Assembly: GCA_024637295.1 (NCBI GenBank)
Contig: JAGXFL010000009.1
Coordinates: 112,105-176,104 of the forward strand
From: Sulfuricurvum sp.
GTDB lineage: Bacteria; Campylobacterota; Campylobacteria; Campylobacterales; Sulfurimonadaceae
Reading direction: 5' to 3'
DNA length: 64,000 nt
How positions within the stretch are numbered: position 1 is the first letter of the stretch; each line of letters opens with the position of its first letter. The notes beneath the pieces were generated by a model that saw only the letters and a list, made by a program, of their open reading frames with translations, made no database searches and was not told where the DNA came from. Below, piece by piece: positions 23,093 through 32,240 of the stretch. The translations under genes and the position numbers were made by a program.

Positions 23093-25180
23093 ATGATAAA
23101 ATTTGGATTACGTGGTCGAAGTGCAGCGGTAGGTGTTACGGTTTTTATTATTATGAGCATAATGACTTTTTTGTGCATCCGCTATTTCTCGATTGAGATA
23201 GCGCGCGAATTTGGGAGTAGGTATGCTCAAGAAAATGCAATGCGTTATGCTGAGAAAATCAAAGGGACGATTAATTTTGATGTTACGTTGACGCAAAAGC
23301 TCGCTTATCGTACTCCGATAGGTGAATGGGCGATGGATGAAAACAATCCTCAGCTCAAAAAAGAGGTATTTTCGATTTTAAACGATTATCTTGAAGTGAG
23401 TAGAGCCGGGAGTTGGTTCATTGCATTTGAAAAAAGTGGAAATTATTATTTCAATGATGCCAAGGGAAGCTATACGGATTCGGAGTACATTAAAACACTT
23501 TTACCGCATAATTATAATGACAGTTGGTTTTTTCATACCCTCAAATCTCCCGATCCCTATAATCTGAATATTGATTATGATGAGGCATTGGGACTCACTA
23601 AATTATGGCTCAATATGCCTATTATTTATAATGGCAAACGTATTGGAGTTGTCGGAGTCGGATTTGACTATACCCATTTTATCAATGAATATATTGCGGA
23701 GGATAAAAAGGGTTTTACCACGATGATCCTCAATACAAAAGGGGCTATTGTCGCCCATAAAGAGAAGCGTTATGTCAATTATAAATCGGATGTAGTGGAT
23801 TCAACGCAATGGATTACGTTGGCTTCTTTGGTAGATAAAGGACGTAATGAAGAGCAGTTTCAAAAACAATTGGCATTATTAGCGGCGCAAAAGATAAGTA
23901 CAACGAGTTTTGATCTCTACATCGGCAATCATCATTACATAGCATCCGCCACGTATCTGCCCCATTTAAAATGGATCAATCTTTCGATGGTGGATTTGGA
24001 AAATGTATTTGGTATGCGGGAAATGGCAATAATTGGTGCAATTTTTACTATTATGACATTATTAGCGTGGGGATTTGTTTTTATGTTGAGTGAGCGGTAT
24101 TTGATCTCCCCGATTAGAGCCATTTCTGAAGTGATGCGAAAGATCAAAGAGGGAGATTATTCGGTTCGTCTCAATTCTGAAGAGGCACAATGTAATGAAA
24201 TTAGTGAGCTTTGTCAAAATATCAATGAAATGGCTGAAAAGATTGAGCATTCGGCAAAAGATGCTGAAGAACAATATCGATGGCTGGCAGACAATGCGTA
24301 TGATGTGATATGGGTCATGGAGTTAAATGGACGTTTTACCTATGTCAGTCCATCGGTTGAGCGTCTGTACGGATTTACCCCGAATGAAGTGATGGGTAAA
24401 AAAATGGAAGATGTGGTTAGCCCGGAATCATTGGATACTGTCGAGCGAACGATGGCGGAAGCGTATGCCGAGATTTCCGTCGGAAAGGTTCCTATGGCTA
24501 AGAGCAGTATGATTGAGCAAGTGCGTAAAGACGGTTCGATGGTATGGACAGAGGTAAATATGCATCTGATCTTGGATGAGGAAGGAAAAGCGTTCCGTTT
24601 TATTGGTGTGACTCGAGATGCGACAGAGCGGATAAAAGCAGATGATGAGATTCAGAAACTCGCATTTTATGATGCGCTGACCTCTCTTGCTAATCGCCGT
24701 TTACTCCTTAATCGTTTAGAACAAGCGATGATCGTTGCTAAACGGACCAACTCTTACGGAGGGTTGATCTATCTTGATTTGGATCGGTTTAAACCGCTCA
24801 ACGATCGCTTCGGTCATACAGCAGGTGATGAGCTCCTGATCGAAGTGGGACGCAGAATCAAAGAGTGTATTCGAGCATCCGACACGGCTGCTCGTTTTGG
24901 AGGGGATGAGTTTGTAGTACTCGTGAATGATTTAGGAGTTGAGAGAGAAGAAGCATTTGAAGTTACCAATACAATAGCCCAAAAAATTCAGACACAGTTG
25001 TCTCTGCCTTATGAGCTTGAAGTAACGATGTATAGTCTTTCTGCTAGTGTTGGGGTAAGTCTATTTGGACCAGAGTCTTGTACGACGAGTGAAGTTATTA
25101 GTGAAGTGGACAAATTGATGTATCAAGTAAAAGAGATGAGACGAGATGAATACAAAGAGCATTTCGCATCAAATATTTAA
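23093..25180 (+). CDS. Membrane diguanylate cyclase: dCache-HAMP-PAS-GGDEF
   Basis: A 695-aa sensor that makes cyclic di-GMP. Order of parts: membrane helix at about 13-33, a periplasmic dCache-type sensor (about 40-300, AGSWFIAFEKSGNYYFNDAK, IGVVGVGFDYTHF), second helix at about 308-330, HAMP (LISPIRAISEVMRKIKEGDY), PAS (WLADNAYDVIWVMELNGRF to RDATERIKAD) and GGDEF (about 530-695). The active site RFGGDEFVVL is canonical, and RASD five residues before it is an intact inhibitory I-site, so the enzyme is probably active and product-inhibited. The ligand of the Cache domain is unknown. It stands alone between oppositely oriented genes. Confidence 0.93.
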   Translation: MIKFGLRGRSAAVGVTVFIIMSIMTFLCIRYFSIEIAREFGSRYAQENAMRYAEKIKGTINFDVTLTQKLAYRTPIGEWAMDENNPQLKKEVFSILNDYLEVSRAGSWFIAFEKSGNYYFNDAKGSYTDSEYIKTLLPHNYNDSWFFHTLKSPDPYNLNIDYDEALGLTKLWLNMPIIYNGKRIGVVGVGFDYTHFINEYIAEDKKGFTTMILNTKGAIVAHKEKRYVNYKSDVVDSTQWITLASLVDKGRNEEQFQKQLALLAAQKISTTSFDLYIGNHHYIASATYLPHLKWINLSMVDLENVFGMREMAIIGAIFTIMTLLAWGFVFMLSERYLISPIRAISEVMRKIKEGDYSVRLNSEEAQCNEISELCQNINEMAEKIEHSAKDAEEQYRWLADNAYDVIWVMELNGRFTYVSPSVERLYGFTPNEVMGKKMEDVVSPESLDTVERTMAEAYAEISVGKVPMAKSSMIEQVRKDGSMVWTEVNMHLILDEEGKAFRFIGVTRDATERIKADDEIQKLAFYDALTSLANRRLLLNRLEQAMIVAKRTNSYGGLIYLDLDRFKPLNDRFGHTAGDELLIEVGRRIKECIRASDTAARFGGDEFVVLVNDLGVEREEAFEVTNTIAQKIQTQLSLPYELEVTMYSLSASVGVSLFGPESCTTSEVISEVDKLMYQVKEMRRDEYKEHFASNI

Positions 25181-25202
25181 AAAAAGGAACTGTTGATGTG
25201 GG

Positions 25203-25886
25203 TTACCAAATAATCTTTCCCTCTTCTTGTAATCCTTGAATGATTTGTTTGGCTTTTTCATGGCCGTTGTAAGCTGCTTTTCGGCACCACTCCAGTGCTA
25301 CATCGTGATCCGCATCGCACCCAAACCCTTGATCGTACATCAATCCAAGATTGTATTGTGCTTCGGGAAGATTCATGCCAGCACCGCGTGAAAAACAGAT
25401 AAACGCTTTGTTGTAGTCTTGGAGAACTCCATGCCCTTCTTTATATAGGACCCCGAGATTATTAAATGCTCCCGTATGACTTCGTTTGGCCGCTTCCTCA
25501 TACCAAAATGCGGCTTCGCTGTAGTTTTGCATACACCCTAAACCGTGCTCCAAGCTGTGACCCGCTTCGAATTGGCCTTGCGGAAATTCGAGTATAGCGG
25601 AGCGCATAAATAGCTCATACGCTTTGAACTGATCGTGAGGGACACTCACACCATCGGTATACATCAATCCAAGATTGTATAAAGCGGTGGGCTCATCCAA
25701 CTCACTGCCACGGATGTAAAAATCACGCGCTTTTTCAAAATCTACGGAAACGCCGAGACCGTTTTGGTAAATATAACCTAATGAAGCGATTGCTGTGGGA
25801 TTGTTTTGATCGGCAAGTGTCTGAAAAAGGGTGATGGCGGTTGCGTAGTCTTGGCTATTGAATGCATGAAAAGCGGCTTGTATCAT
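25203..25886 (-). CDS. Sel1-repeat protein
   Basis: A 227-aa protein of about six Sel1-like repeats, each with the pattern A..LG..Y..G.GV..D...A...: ASLGYIYQNGLGVSVDFEKA, ALYNLGLMYTDGVSV, AFNNLGVLYKEGHGV, AQYNLGLMYDQGFGC. No signal peptide is present, unlike the secreted Hcp-type Sel1 beta-lactamase-like proteins of Helicobacter, so a cytosolic scaffold role is likely. It is followed upstream on the same strand by a small charged ORF. Partner proteins are unknown. Confidence 0.85.
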   Translation of the reverse strand: MIQAAFHAFNSQDYATAITLFQTLADQNNPTAIASLGYIYQNGLGVSVDFEKARDFYIRGSELDEPTALYNLGLMYTDGVSVPHDQFKAYELFMRSAILEFPQGQFEAGHSLEHGLGCMQNYSEAAFWYEEAAKRSHTGAFNNLGVLYKEGHGVLQDYNKAFICFSRGAGMNLPEAQYNLGLMYDQGFGCDADHDVALEWCRKAAYNGHEKAKQIIQGLQEEGKIIW

Positions 25887-25928
25887 TTCTATTTATACCT
25901 GTTTTTAGGAAATTATAACGTGCACATC

Positions 25929-26126
25929 TTAACGTCTTACTTTTCGCTCGCCGCGGTTTTTTTCTTTAAGCTTGGTAATAACATCTTTCATCCGCTCTTT
26001 TTCTTTTAAAAGATCATCACGGATCAGATGCTCTTCATCTCCATCAACGGTCGGATCATATTCTATAGGAGTGGTATCGTACTCTTTTAGGAGTTCTTCT
26101 AAGGTTTTTGTTGCTTCTATACTCAT
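25929..26126 (-). CDS. Small charged coiled-coil protein of unknown function
   Basis: A 65-aa highly charged ORF (LLKEYDTTPIEYDPTVDGDE, then a basic DVITKLKEKNRGERKVRR tail) that lies 42 bp before the Sel1 gene on the same strand. Acidic first half and basic tail are separated by a predicted helix. No clear ribosome site is seen, and an antisense ORF of equal length covers the same DNA, so confidence is moderate. Acidic-then-basic composition and Glu/Lys periodicity favour this strand over the antisense Ser/Phe/Arg-rich ORF. Confidence 0.5.
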   Translation of the reverse strand: MSIEATKTLEELLKEYDTTPIEYDPTVDGDEEHLIRDDLLKEKERMKDVITKLKEKNRGERKVRR

Positions 26127-26207
26127 GTTTTACGGCTGCCATCAAAAGGTTTTCTTAATTGTAGGATGATTTACCTTTTGTTTTTTATAGGTTTCAACTA
26201 GGGAGGT

Positions 26208-26213
26208 TATAAT
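26208..26213 (+). promoter_or_regulatory. -10 element (TATAAT) of mnmG
   Basis: A perfect TATAAT lies 32 nt before the mnmG start codon in the 119-bp gap. Confidence 0.5.
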
Positions 26214-26245
26214 TGCACACATAATTTATCCAAAAGAAGTCAACT

Positions 26246-28120
26246 ATGCAATATGACGTAATCGTAGTCGGTGGTGGACACGCAGGAATCGAAGCGGCAC
26301 TTGCCTGTGCCCGTATGGGGCAGCAGACTCTGATGATCTCGATTTTAGCTGAACAAGTAGGTGCTACGAGCTGTAATCCAGCCGTAGGCGGTTTGGCAAA
26401 AGGGCATTTGGTTCGAGAACTTGATGCTCTTGGCGGAGAGATGGGATTGCTCACGGATGATGCAGGTATCCAGTTTCGCATTTTGAATATCACCAAAGGG
26501 CCTGCGGTTCGCGGTAGCCGTGCTCAGATCGATATGGATCGTTATCGCGTCCTTGCCCGTAACAAAATATTGACAACCCCTAATCTTAGCTTGATCCAAG
26601 AAACGGTTAATGCCCTTATTTTTGAGGATGGGAGTGTTGTAGGAGTTCGTACTGATTTGTTCAATGAGTACCGAGCAAAGCGTGTTATTATCACGACGGG
26701 TACATTTTTAAACGGGATGATCCATATCGGAGAGACGCGTCAAGAAGCAGGGCGTTTTGGAGAATTTGCGGCAAAAGGGTTGACTGATTCACTACGCGCG
26801 GCAGGGCTTAATGTCGGACGGCTCAAAACAGGGACTTGTCCACGTGTTGACAGTTCATCGATTGATTTTACCGTGATGGAGGAACAAGGAGGAGACGAGA
26901 TTCCTAATCCGTTTAGTTTCCGTACCGACCGAGAGAAATTTGCACGTGAGAAAAAGCAACTTCCATGTTATATAGCTTATACCAATGAAGATACGCATAC
27001 TTTGATCGAAGGAAACTTTCATCGTGCCCCTTTGTTTACCGGACAGATTGAGGGAGTGGGACCACGTTATTGCCCCAGTATCGAAGATAAAGTAAACCGT
27101 TTCCGGGATAAAGACCGCCATCATCTGTTTATCGAGCCGCAAACGGCAGAGAATACTGAGTGCTATATCAATGGGATGAGTACGTCACTTCCGCCTGATG
27201 TTCAGCGTGAAATGATCCACTCCGTACATGGTATGGAAAACGCCAAGATCGTTCGTTACGGTTATGCGATTGAGTACGATTATGTCGATCCTACCGAATT
27301 GCGCCATACGCTGGAAACCAAAAAAGTCAAACATCTGTATCTCGCAGGTCAGATCAACGGAACCACAGGGTATGAAGAAGCAGCAGCGCAGGGGATGATG
27401 GCGGGTATTAATGCGGCATTGTCACTACAGGGTAAAGAACCGCTTGTATTGCGCCGTGATGAAGCGTATATCGGTGTACTTATCGATGATTTGGTGACCA
27501 AGGGGACCAAAGAACCGTATCGTATGTTTACTTCACGTGCGGAGTATCGCTTGTTGTTACGTGAAGAGACAGCGGATCTAAGATTAGGTCGCTATGGACA
27601 TGCGCTGGGTCTGATAACGGACACTCAAATGGAACAAATTGAGACCAAACGTCGCCAGATTAATGAGGGATTAGCACTTTTAGAAGAGACGATCTATACT
27701 CCAAATAAAGAGTTTTTAGCGTTTTTAGAATCGATTGACGAAGAGCGTATCAGTGATAAACTCAACGGGACGCAGTTGGTATCACGTAAGAGTTTTGAGT
27801 TGGACAAATTGGTAAAATTGATCCCTAGTTTTGGAGAACTTGATCCGTATGTCCAAGAACAGATTTTGATCGAAGCGAAATATGCCCGTTATGTTGAAAA
27901 ACAAAGTGATGATATCGAGCGTATGAGCAAGATGCTGCATATTGCGATCCCGGAGAACTTTGATTTTGCATCCGTTTCGGGACTTTCCAATGAGATCGTT
28001 AGTAAGCTCAATACGTTCAACCCTCCAACTTTGCAAGCGGCATCACAGATCAGCGGTATGACACCTGCGGCATTAGATATCTTACAGATTTATATCAAAA
28101 TGGCACAACGAAACAAATAA
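26246..28120 (+). CDS. mnmG: tRNA uridine-5-carboxymethylaminomethyl(34) synthesis enzyme MnmG
   Basis: With MnmE, MnmG installs the cmnm5/nm5 group on U34 of certain tRNAs. The 624-aa FAD protein begins with the dinucleotide-binding motif [19 protein letters not shown] and has [46 protein letters not shown], the folate/NADH region and [17 protein letters not shown]. The C-terminal helical MnmE-binding domain ends [14 protein letters not shown]. Complete and normal length. The MnmC-like gene at 17.0 kb acts later in the same pathway. A coupled gene of unknown function follows 11 bp later. Confidence 0.97.
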   Translation: MQYDVIVVGGGHAGIEAALACARMGQQTLMISILAEQVGATSCNPAVGGLAKGHLVRELDALGGEMGLLTDDAGIQFRILNITKGPAVRGSRAQIDMDRYRVLARNKILTTPNLSLIQETVNALIFEDGSVVGVRTDLFNEYRAKRVIITTGTFLNGMIHIGETRQEAGRFGEFAAKGLTDSLRAAGLNVGRLKTGTCPRVDSSSIDFTVMEEQGGDEIPNPFSFRTDREKFAREKKQLPCYIAYTNEDTHTLIEGNFHRAPLFTGQIEGVGPRYCPSIEDKVNRFRDKDRHHLFIEPQTAENTECYINGMSTSLPPDVQREMIHSVHGMENAKIVRYGYAIEYDYVDPTELRHTLETKKVKHLYLAGQINGTTGYEEAAAQGMMAGINAALSLQGKEPLVLRRDEAYIGVLIDDLVTKGTKEPYRMFTSRAEYRLLLREETADLRLGRYGHALGLITDTQMEQIETKRRQINEGLALLEETIYTPNKEFLAFLESIDEERISDKLNGTQLVSRKSFELDKLVKLIPSFGELDPYVQEQILIEAKYARYVEKQSDDIERMSKMLHIAIPENFDFASVSGLSNEIVSKLNTFNPPTLQAASQISGMTPAALDILQIYIKMAQRNK

Positions 28121-28131
28121 GGGATTAATCA

Positions 28132-29001
28132 ATGCGACTTTTTTATTACGTACACACGGGTCACCGTATCGGGCTTGACCGTTTTCATCGTGCAGCAGCG
28201 ATTATTAACCGACTTGGGGATGTAGATATAACCTTATTGTCGCCTGATTTTCGAATCGCGGCCGAGGCAAAAGATTTTGGGATCAAGCGTTCGGTCGGTA
28301 TGGACGTTGTTCGAAACATCCCTCAGATTGCCCAGCACGGCGATAAGATCATTTTTGATTCGGCGGAACTTAATCCGATGTTGCTGGACGATATGAGCCA
28401 GTTTTTTTCAACGTTTATCCGTGTAGGAGATGCGCCCGATGATACGAAGCATCCGAATGAATTTTTAATTTCTCCTTATTTAAGCGGTGATGGAATCGCA
28501 CAAGGGATTGTTATAGGTGAACGTTATTATGAGCAGCGCCCCAAAACGATACCGATGGCATTGTTTTTTGGTGATGATGACTACGAAAAAGATCTGGAAA
28601 CCCATCAAGTAATGTTTGCTTCATTTGAGATGGATTTACTAATGGGTTTTTACCATTTCTTGGGATATGAAAAAACGCTTCAAAACAGTTTTAAGAGCTT
28701 TCATGAATGGGAAGAATACGATGAGGTTATTCGAGGTACAGATATTTTGCTCACCGCTTCTCCTATGGCCGCTTTACAAAACTTGGCGGGAGGAGGGCGA
28801 CCGATCTATCTTCAGCGTCCGGATTATGTCACTGATTTTGTACCTTTATTTGAATCCTTGAATATTCCCATTATCAAGGGTTATGATATGACTTCCCTGA
28901 CCCAAACCATCAACTCCCTTGGGTCAGTTGTTTACGGCAAGTTGTCACAATCGGATGATAAAGTTATCGAATTCATAAAAAAAGCTTTTAATTTAGGCTA
29001 A
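28132..29001 (+). CDS. Conserved-looking protein, possible glycosyltransferase-like GT-B fold
   Basis: A 289-aa soluble protein 11 bp after mnmG. Parts resemble the two Rossmann halves of MurG/PseG-like proteins: MRLFYYVHTGHRIGLDRFHRAAAI, a middle PMLLDDMSQFF..FIRVGDAPDD stretch, ILLTASPMAALQNLAGGGRP and RPDYVTDFVPLFESLNIPII, where the AALQNLAGGGRPIY segment resembles the donor-binding 'S-x-E' region of such enzymes. No signal peptide. I do not recognise a named family; co-transcription with mnmG is likely. It could also be a sensor of nucleotide sugars. Confidence 0.6.
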   Translation: MRLFYYVHTGHRIGLDRFHRAAAIINRLGDVDITLLSPDFRIAAEAKDFGIKRSVGMDVVRNIPQIAQHGDKIIFDSAELNPMLLDDMSQFFSTFIRVGDAPDDTKHPNEFLISPYLSGDGIAQGIVIGERYYEQRPKTIPMALFFGDDDYEKDLETHQVMFASFEMDLLMGFYHFLGYEKTLQNSFKSFHEWEEYDEVIRGTDILLTASPMAALQNLAGGGRPIYLQRPDYVTDFVPLFESLNIPIIKGYDMTSLTQTINSLGSVVYGKLSQSDDKVIEFIKKAFNLG

Positions 29002-29061
29002 GTTAAACCTTTTTCTCTTATGATTAGTCATTAAATTTTTAACTTAAGAGAGAACACAATC

Positions 29062-29559
29062 ATGGATGAAAGCAGAAGAGGGTTCGTCGGTAAAGCCTTT
29101 GGTGCCGTTGCCGCAGTTGGGGGAGTTGCATCGCTGTTAGCGATGAAAAAAACATGGGATCCCCTACCTAGCGTTATGTCAGCTGGGTTTACTACGGTTG
29201 ATGTATCGGGCTTGGAAGCCAATAAGCTCGAGATCGTAGTGTGGCGCGGTAAGCCGATCTTTGTACTCAAATACAGTGCAGATATGAAACCGACTGACGG
29301 ACGAAGTGTCAAGATTGGTGAAGATTATTATTCAGTAATGATTGGTCTGTGTACTCACCTGGGCTGTATTCCTGCATATCGTAATGATCAAAAAGATTTT
29401 AAATGTGCCTGTCATGGCGGTGAATTCACTGATGCTGGTATCAATAAATTCGGTCCGCCTCCACGTCCATTGGATATTCCTCCGTTTAAACTTGATGGCG
29501 TGACACTTGTATTGGGTGAAGAAGGCCCGGAATACAAAGCAATGATGGCGAAAGCGTAA
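29062..29559 (+). CDS. petA: Ubiquinol/menaquinol-cytochrome c reductase, Rieske iron-sulfur subunit
   Basis: The Rieske protein moves electrons from quinol to cytochrome c1. The 165-aa sequence starts with a twin-arginine anchor (SRRGFVGKAFGAVAAVGG) and carries the cluster motifs CTHLGCIPA and CACHGGEF, giving two Cys and two His ligands and the disulfide pair. First gene of petABC; the next gene starts 10 bp after its stop. The 60-bp gap upstream should hold the operon promoter but shows no strong consensus. Confidence 0.96.
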   Translation: MDESRRGFVGKAFGAVAAVGGVASLLAMKKTWDPLPSVMSAGFTTVDVSGLEANKLEIVVWRGKPIFVLKYSADMKPTDGRSVKIGEDYYSVMIGLCTHLGCIPAYRNDQKDFKCACHGGEFTDAGINKFGPPPRPLDIPPFKLDGVTLVLGEEGPEYKAMMAKA

Positions 29560-29569
29560 GGGGTAGACA

Positions 29570-30820
29570 ATGGCAGAATTTAAAAAAGCAGATTCGATGC
29601 TCGAGTGGTTCGATCAACGGCTAGGTGTTGTCAAATTCGCGAAAGTGATGATGACAGAGTATTGGATTCCTAAAAATATCAACTTTTTATGGGCTATGGG
29701 TGTATTGTTGAGCGTTATGTTTGCAATCTTGCTCGTTTCTGGAATCTTCCTACTTATGTATTATAAACCGGATGTCAACATGGCGTTCGATAGTGTAAAC
29801 TACACGATTATGCAAGAAGTAGGTTACGGCTGGCTTTTTAGACATATTCACGCGGTTGGTGCTTCAGTTGTTTTCTTGATCATCTATATCCATATGTTTA
29901 CCGGTATCTATTACGGCTCCTATAAAAAAGGGCGTGAGATGATATGGATTAGTGGTATGATCCTCTTTATGCTGTTTTCGGCTGAAGGATTTAGCGGATA
30001 CATGCTTCCATGGGGTCAAATGAGCTACTGGGCAGCATACGTTATTACGGAGATTTTTGGCGGTATTCCTCTCATCGGCGGCGATTTAGTAGTATGGATT
30101 CGCGGTAACTTCTATGTTGCGGACTCTACGTTGACCCGTTTCTTTATGCTTCATGTATTGTTGATTCCATTGGGGATTTTGGGTGCGATCGTGCTTCACT
30201 TCTATGCACTTCGTTTTCCTCATGTCAACAATGTTGAAGGTGAGTTTTTTGATTTTGATGAAGAAGCAGAAAAATATTTGGCAGGAAAACACAAAGAGTC
30301 AAAAGTCGTCCCTTTTTGGCCGGTATTTTTGTCTAAAGACTTTTTTGTTTTGGGTGTCTTTTTAGTCTTTTTCTTTTATTTGGTCTTTTTCCATTACGAT
30401 TTTGCAATGGATCCGATCAATTTTGACAAAGCAGACGGTCTTAAGACTCCAGCACATATTTATCCTGAGTGGTATTTCTTGTGGAGTTATGAAGTGTTAC
30501 GTGGTTGGTTCTTCCCAGTGGGTCCATTGTCCGGTAAAGATCTAGGGCTTATGGCATTTGGTTTTGCGAATGCTATTTTCTTGGTTATGCCATGGTTGGA
30601 TCGCTCACCAACAGTAAAACCTGCAAACCAACGTCCGTACTTTGGCATTTGGTTTTGGTTGATGATTGCTGATTTGATGGTATTGACTTTATTTGGTAAA
30701 TTACCGCCAACGGGTCCAAATGCATGGGTCGGATTTGGTGCATCGTTGACATTTTTAGTCTTATTCATCGCTCTTCCGTTTGTGACAATAGCAGAAGCAA
30801 AAAAAGCGAAAGGAAAATAA
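29570..30820 (+). CDS. petB: Cytochrome b of the bc1 complex
   Basis: Full-length 416-aa cytochrome b with eight or more membrane helices; it is not split into b6 and subunit IV. Haem-ligand histidines are visible in FRHIHAVGASVVFLIIYIH and MLHVLLIPLGILGAIVLH, and the quinol-oxidation motif PEWYFLW is intact. The charged loop after helix 4 (FDFDEEAEKYLAGKHKESK) is long and acidic, as usual in this phylum. petC starts 1 bp after its stop, so translation is coupled. Confidence 0.97.
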   Translation: MAEFKKADSMLEWFDQRLGVVKFAKVMMTEYWIPKNINFLWAMGVLLSVMFAILLVSGIFLLMYYKPDVNMAFDSVNYTIMQEVGYGWLFRHIHAVGASVVFLIIYIHMFTGIYYGSYKKGREMIWISGMILFMLFSAEGFSGYMLPWGQMSYWAAYVITEIFGGIPLIGGDLVVWIRGNFYVADSTLTRFFMLHVLLIPLGILGAIVLHFYALRFPHVNNVEGEFFDFDEEAEKYLAGKHKESKVVPFWPVFLSKDFFVLGVFLVFFFYLVFFHYDFAMDPINFDKADGLKTPAHIYPEWYFLWSYEVLRGWFFPVGPLSGKDLGLMAFGFANAIFLVMPWLDRSPTVKPANQRPYFGIWFWLMIADLMVLTLFGKLPPTGPNAWVGFGASLTFLVLFIALPFVTIAEAKKAKGK

Positions 30821-30821
30821 T

Positions 30822-31700
30822 ATGAAAGAATTTAAAATATTAGCAGTTCTTGTCGTTTTAGTCGGTGCACTTTATTATGGTATCGAACCGTTTGCACATA
30901 GTGTTATGCATCCTGAAGTGGCGCCTGCCAATTTTGCTTTTGATGATCTTAAAAATGTAGACACTTCTCTCAAGGGGAATGTGGATAATGGTAAAGTATT
31001 AGTAGAAGCAAACTGTATTGCTTGTCATGCTATTGAAGCTGCAGGGCATCTGCAAATTATGTCGAATGCGGATGCAGCGGCAGCTTATGGAGTTAATCCA
31101 CCTGATTTGAGCAGCGCAGGACGTATTTACGATAAAAACTTCTTGGCAAACTTTATTTATAATCCTGTAGCTGCGATGAAATTGGATCATAAATATCCGG
31201 TTGGCGGTGCAAAAGCGTTCCCAATGCCTTCATACAATTGGATGCAGCCTCAAGACATTATGGACGTAGTCGCTTATTTACAATCGATTTCTCCAAAAGT
31301 AACTGAAGATAAAGCGGGACATGAGGCAACGTTTAAAGCGGCATGTTCTCGTTGTCATGCGATGAAATACGGCACGCTTGAAGCGACGACTCCGGCAGAA
31401 ACATTGAAAACGTACTTGGGTACAACACCGCCTGATTTGTCACAACATATCAAAAGCCGTGGTGAACACTATCTTCACAGCTTTATCAATAATCCTCAAG
31501 TACTTCTTGCAGGAACGGCAATGCCTCGTGTTGGTTTGACTGAGAAAGCACAAGAAGAAGTGATCGCTTATATGGAAGAGATCGGTGATTCAAAAAAAGC
31601 AGAGCGTGAGAGTGTCGGTCTATGGGTTATGGGTTACTCGGTTGTTTTTGCCTTGTTAGCGTATCTATGGAAGCGTAAAATCTGGAAAAAAGTACACTAA
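30822..31700 (+). CDS. petC: Di-heme cytochrome c1-type subunit of the bc1 complex
   Basis: A 292-aa c-type cytochrome with two haem sites, CIACH (about residue 65) and CSRCH (about 178), in two cytochrome-c domains. An N-terminal hydrophobic segment (FKILAVLVVLVGALYYG) and a C-terminal membrane anchor (VMGYSVVFALLAYLW) hold it. Di-heme c-type subunits in place of mono-heme c1 are characteristic of Campylobacterota bc1 complexes. Methionine ligands appear in MPSYNW and AMPRVG. An inverted repeat spans its stop codon. Confidence 0.95.
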   Translation: MKEFKILAVLVVLVGALYYGIEPFAHSVMHPEVAPANFAFDDLKNVDTSLKGNVDNGKVLVEANCIACHAIEAAGHLQIMSNADAAAAYGVNPPDLSSAGRIYDKNFLANFIYNPVAAMKLDHKYPVGGAKAFPMPSYNWMQPQDIMDVVAYLQSISPKVTEDKAGHEATFKAACSRCHAMKYGTLEATTPAETLKTYLGTTPPDLSQHIKSRGEHYLHSFINNPQVLLAGTAMPRVGLTEKAQEEVIAYMEEIGDSKKAERESVGLWVMGYSVVFALLAYLWKRKIWKKVH

Positions 31701-31709
31701 GTGTACTTT
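31689..31709 (+). repeat. Inverted repeat across the petC stop codon
   Basis: AAAGTACACT and its exact complement are separated by one base, with the TAA of petC in the centre. No T-run follows, so it is more likely an mRNA-end stabiliser or partial attenuator between petABC and the next cytochrome gene than a full terminator. Confidence 0.5.
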
Positions 31710-31722
31710 ATAGGGGAATAGA

Positions 31723-32118
31723 ATGAAAATCATAATTAGCTTGATATTAACTGTATTATTAAGTAGCGTTGCAAGTGCAGACAATACTTTGGTCACCAAT
31801 ATGAGTCAAATGGAAAATGGCTTAACGATGGTACAAAAAGGATTTTTGTACAACAATCCAGTCCAGATAAAAGAGGGAGTCGCGGATATTCATACCGCTA
31901 ACCTTCTTTTTCATAATGTCGATGAGACGAAAAAGTATCTTCCAAAAGAGAAACAACACATGAGCAATATTGCATTCAATGCATCAAAACGCATTGATAA
32001 GGCAACTGCTGATTTGTTAAAATCTTTGGATAAAAAACAATTTTCAAAAGCAAGCCAATCCTATTCTGAAATCGTGAATGCTTGTACCTCTTGCCACGCT
32101 GTAGTTCGCGGCTGGTAA
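31723..32118 (+). CDS. Small periplasmic mono-heme c-type cytochrome
   Basis: A 131-aa exported protein (signal peptide MKIIISLILTVLLSSVASA) with a single haem motif near the C-terminus, CTSCHAVVRGW. The long helical stretch before it and the haem site at the very end are like class II cytochromes (cytochrome c'/c556 type), which form four-helix bundles. It follows petC by 22 bp with AGGGGAATAG before the ATG, so it may be a bc1 partner or a gas/metal-binding cytochrome. Its electron acceptor cannot be read from sequence. Confidence 0.8.
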   Translation: MKIIISLILTVLLSSVASADNTLVTNMSQMENGLTMVQKGFLYNNPVQIKEGVADIHTANLLFHNVDETKKYLPKEKQHMSNIAFNASKRIDKATADLLKSLDKKQFSKASQSYSEIVNACTSCHAVVRGW

Positions 32119-32240
32119 CTCCTAATGGCTCCTCTCTGGGGTCATCTCTTCATTAATAAAATCAATATTTCTCCCTTCCTTAACACAACTGTAACACTTC
32201 TTGATTAAGATACCCAAAAATGAATTATTGGAATCAAAGT

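Noticed and set aside
25972-26169. 65-aa plus-strand ORF (MVITSFIRSFSFKRSS...)
   Set aside because: Antisense to a more protein-like charged ORF on the minus strand; Ser/Arg/Phe bias is typical of a shadow frame.
32119-32240. Fur box upstream of the TonB receptor
   Set aside because: The gap is AT-rich but no 7-1-7 match better than chance was found.
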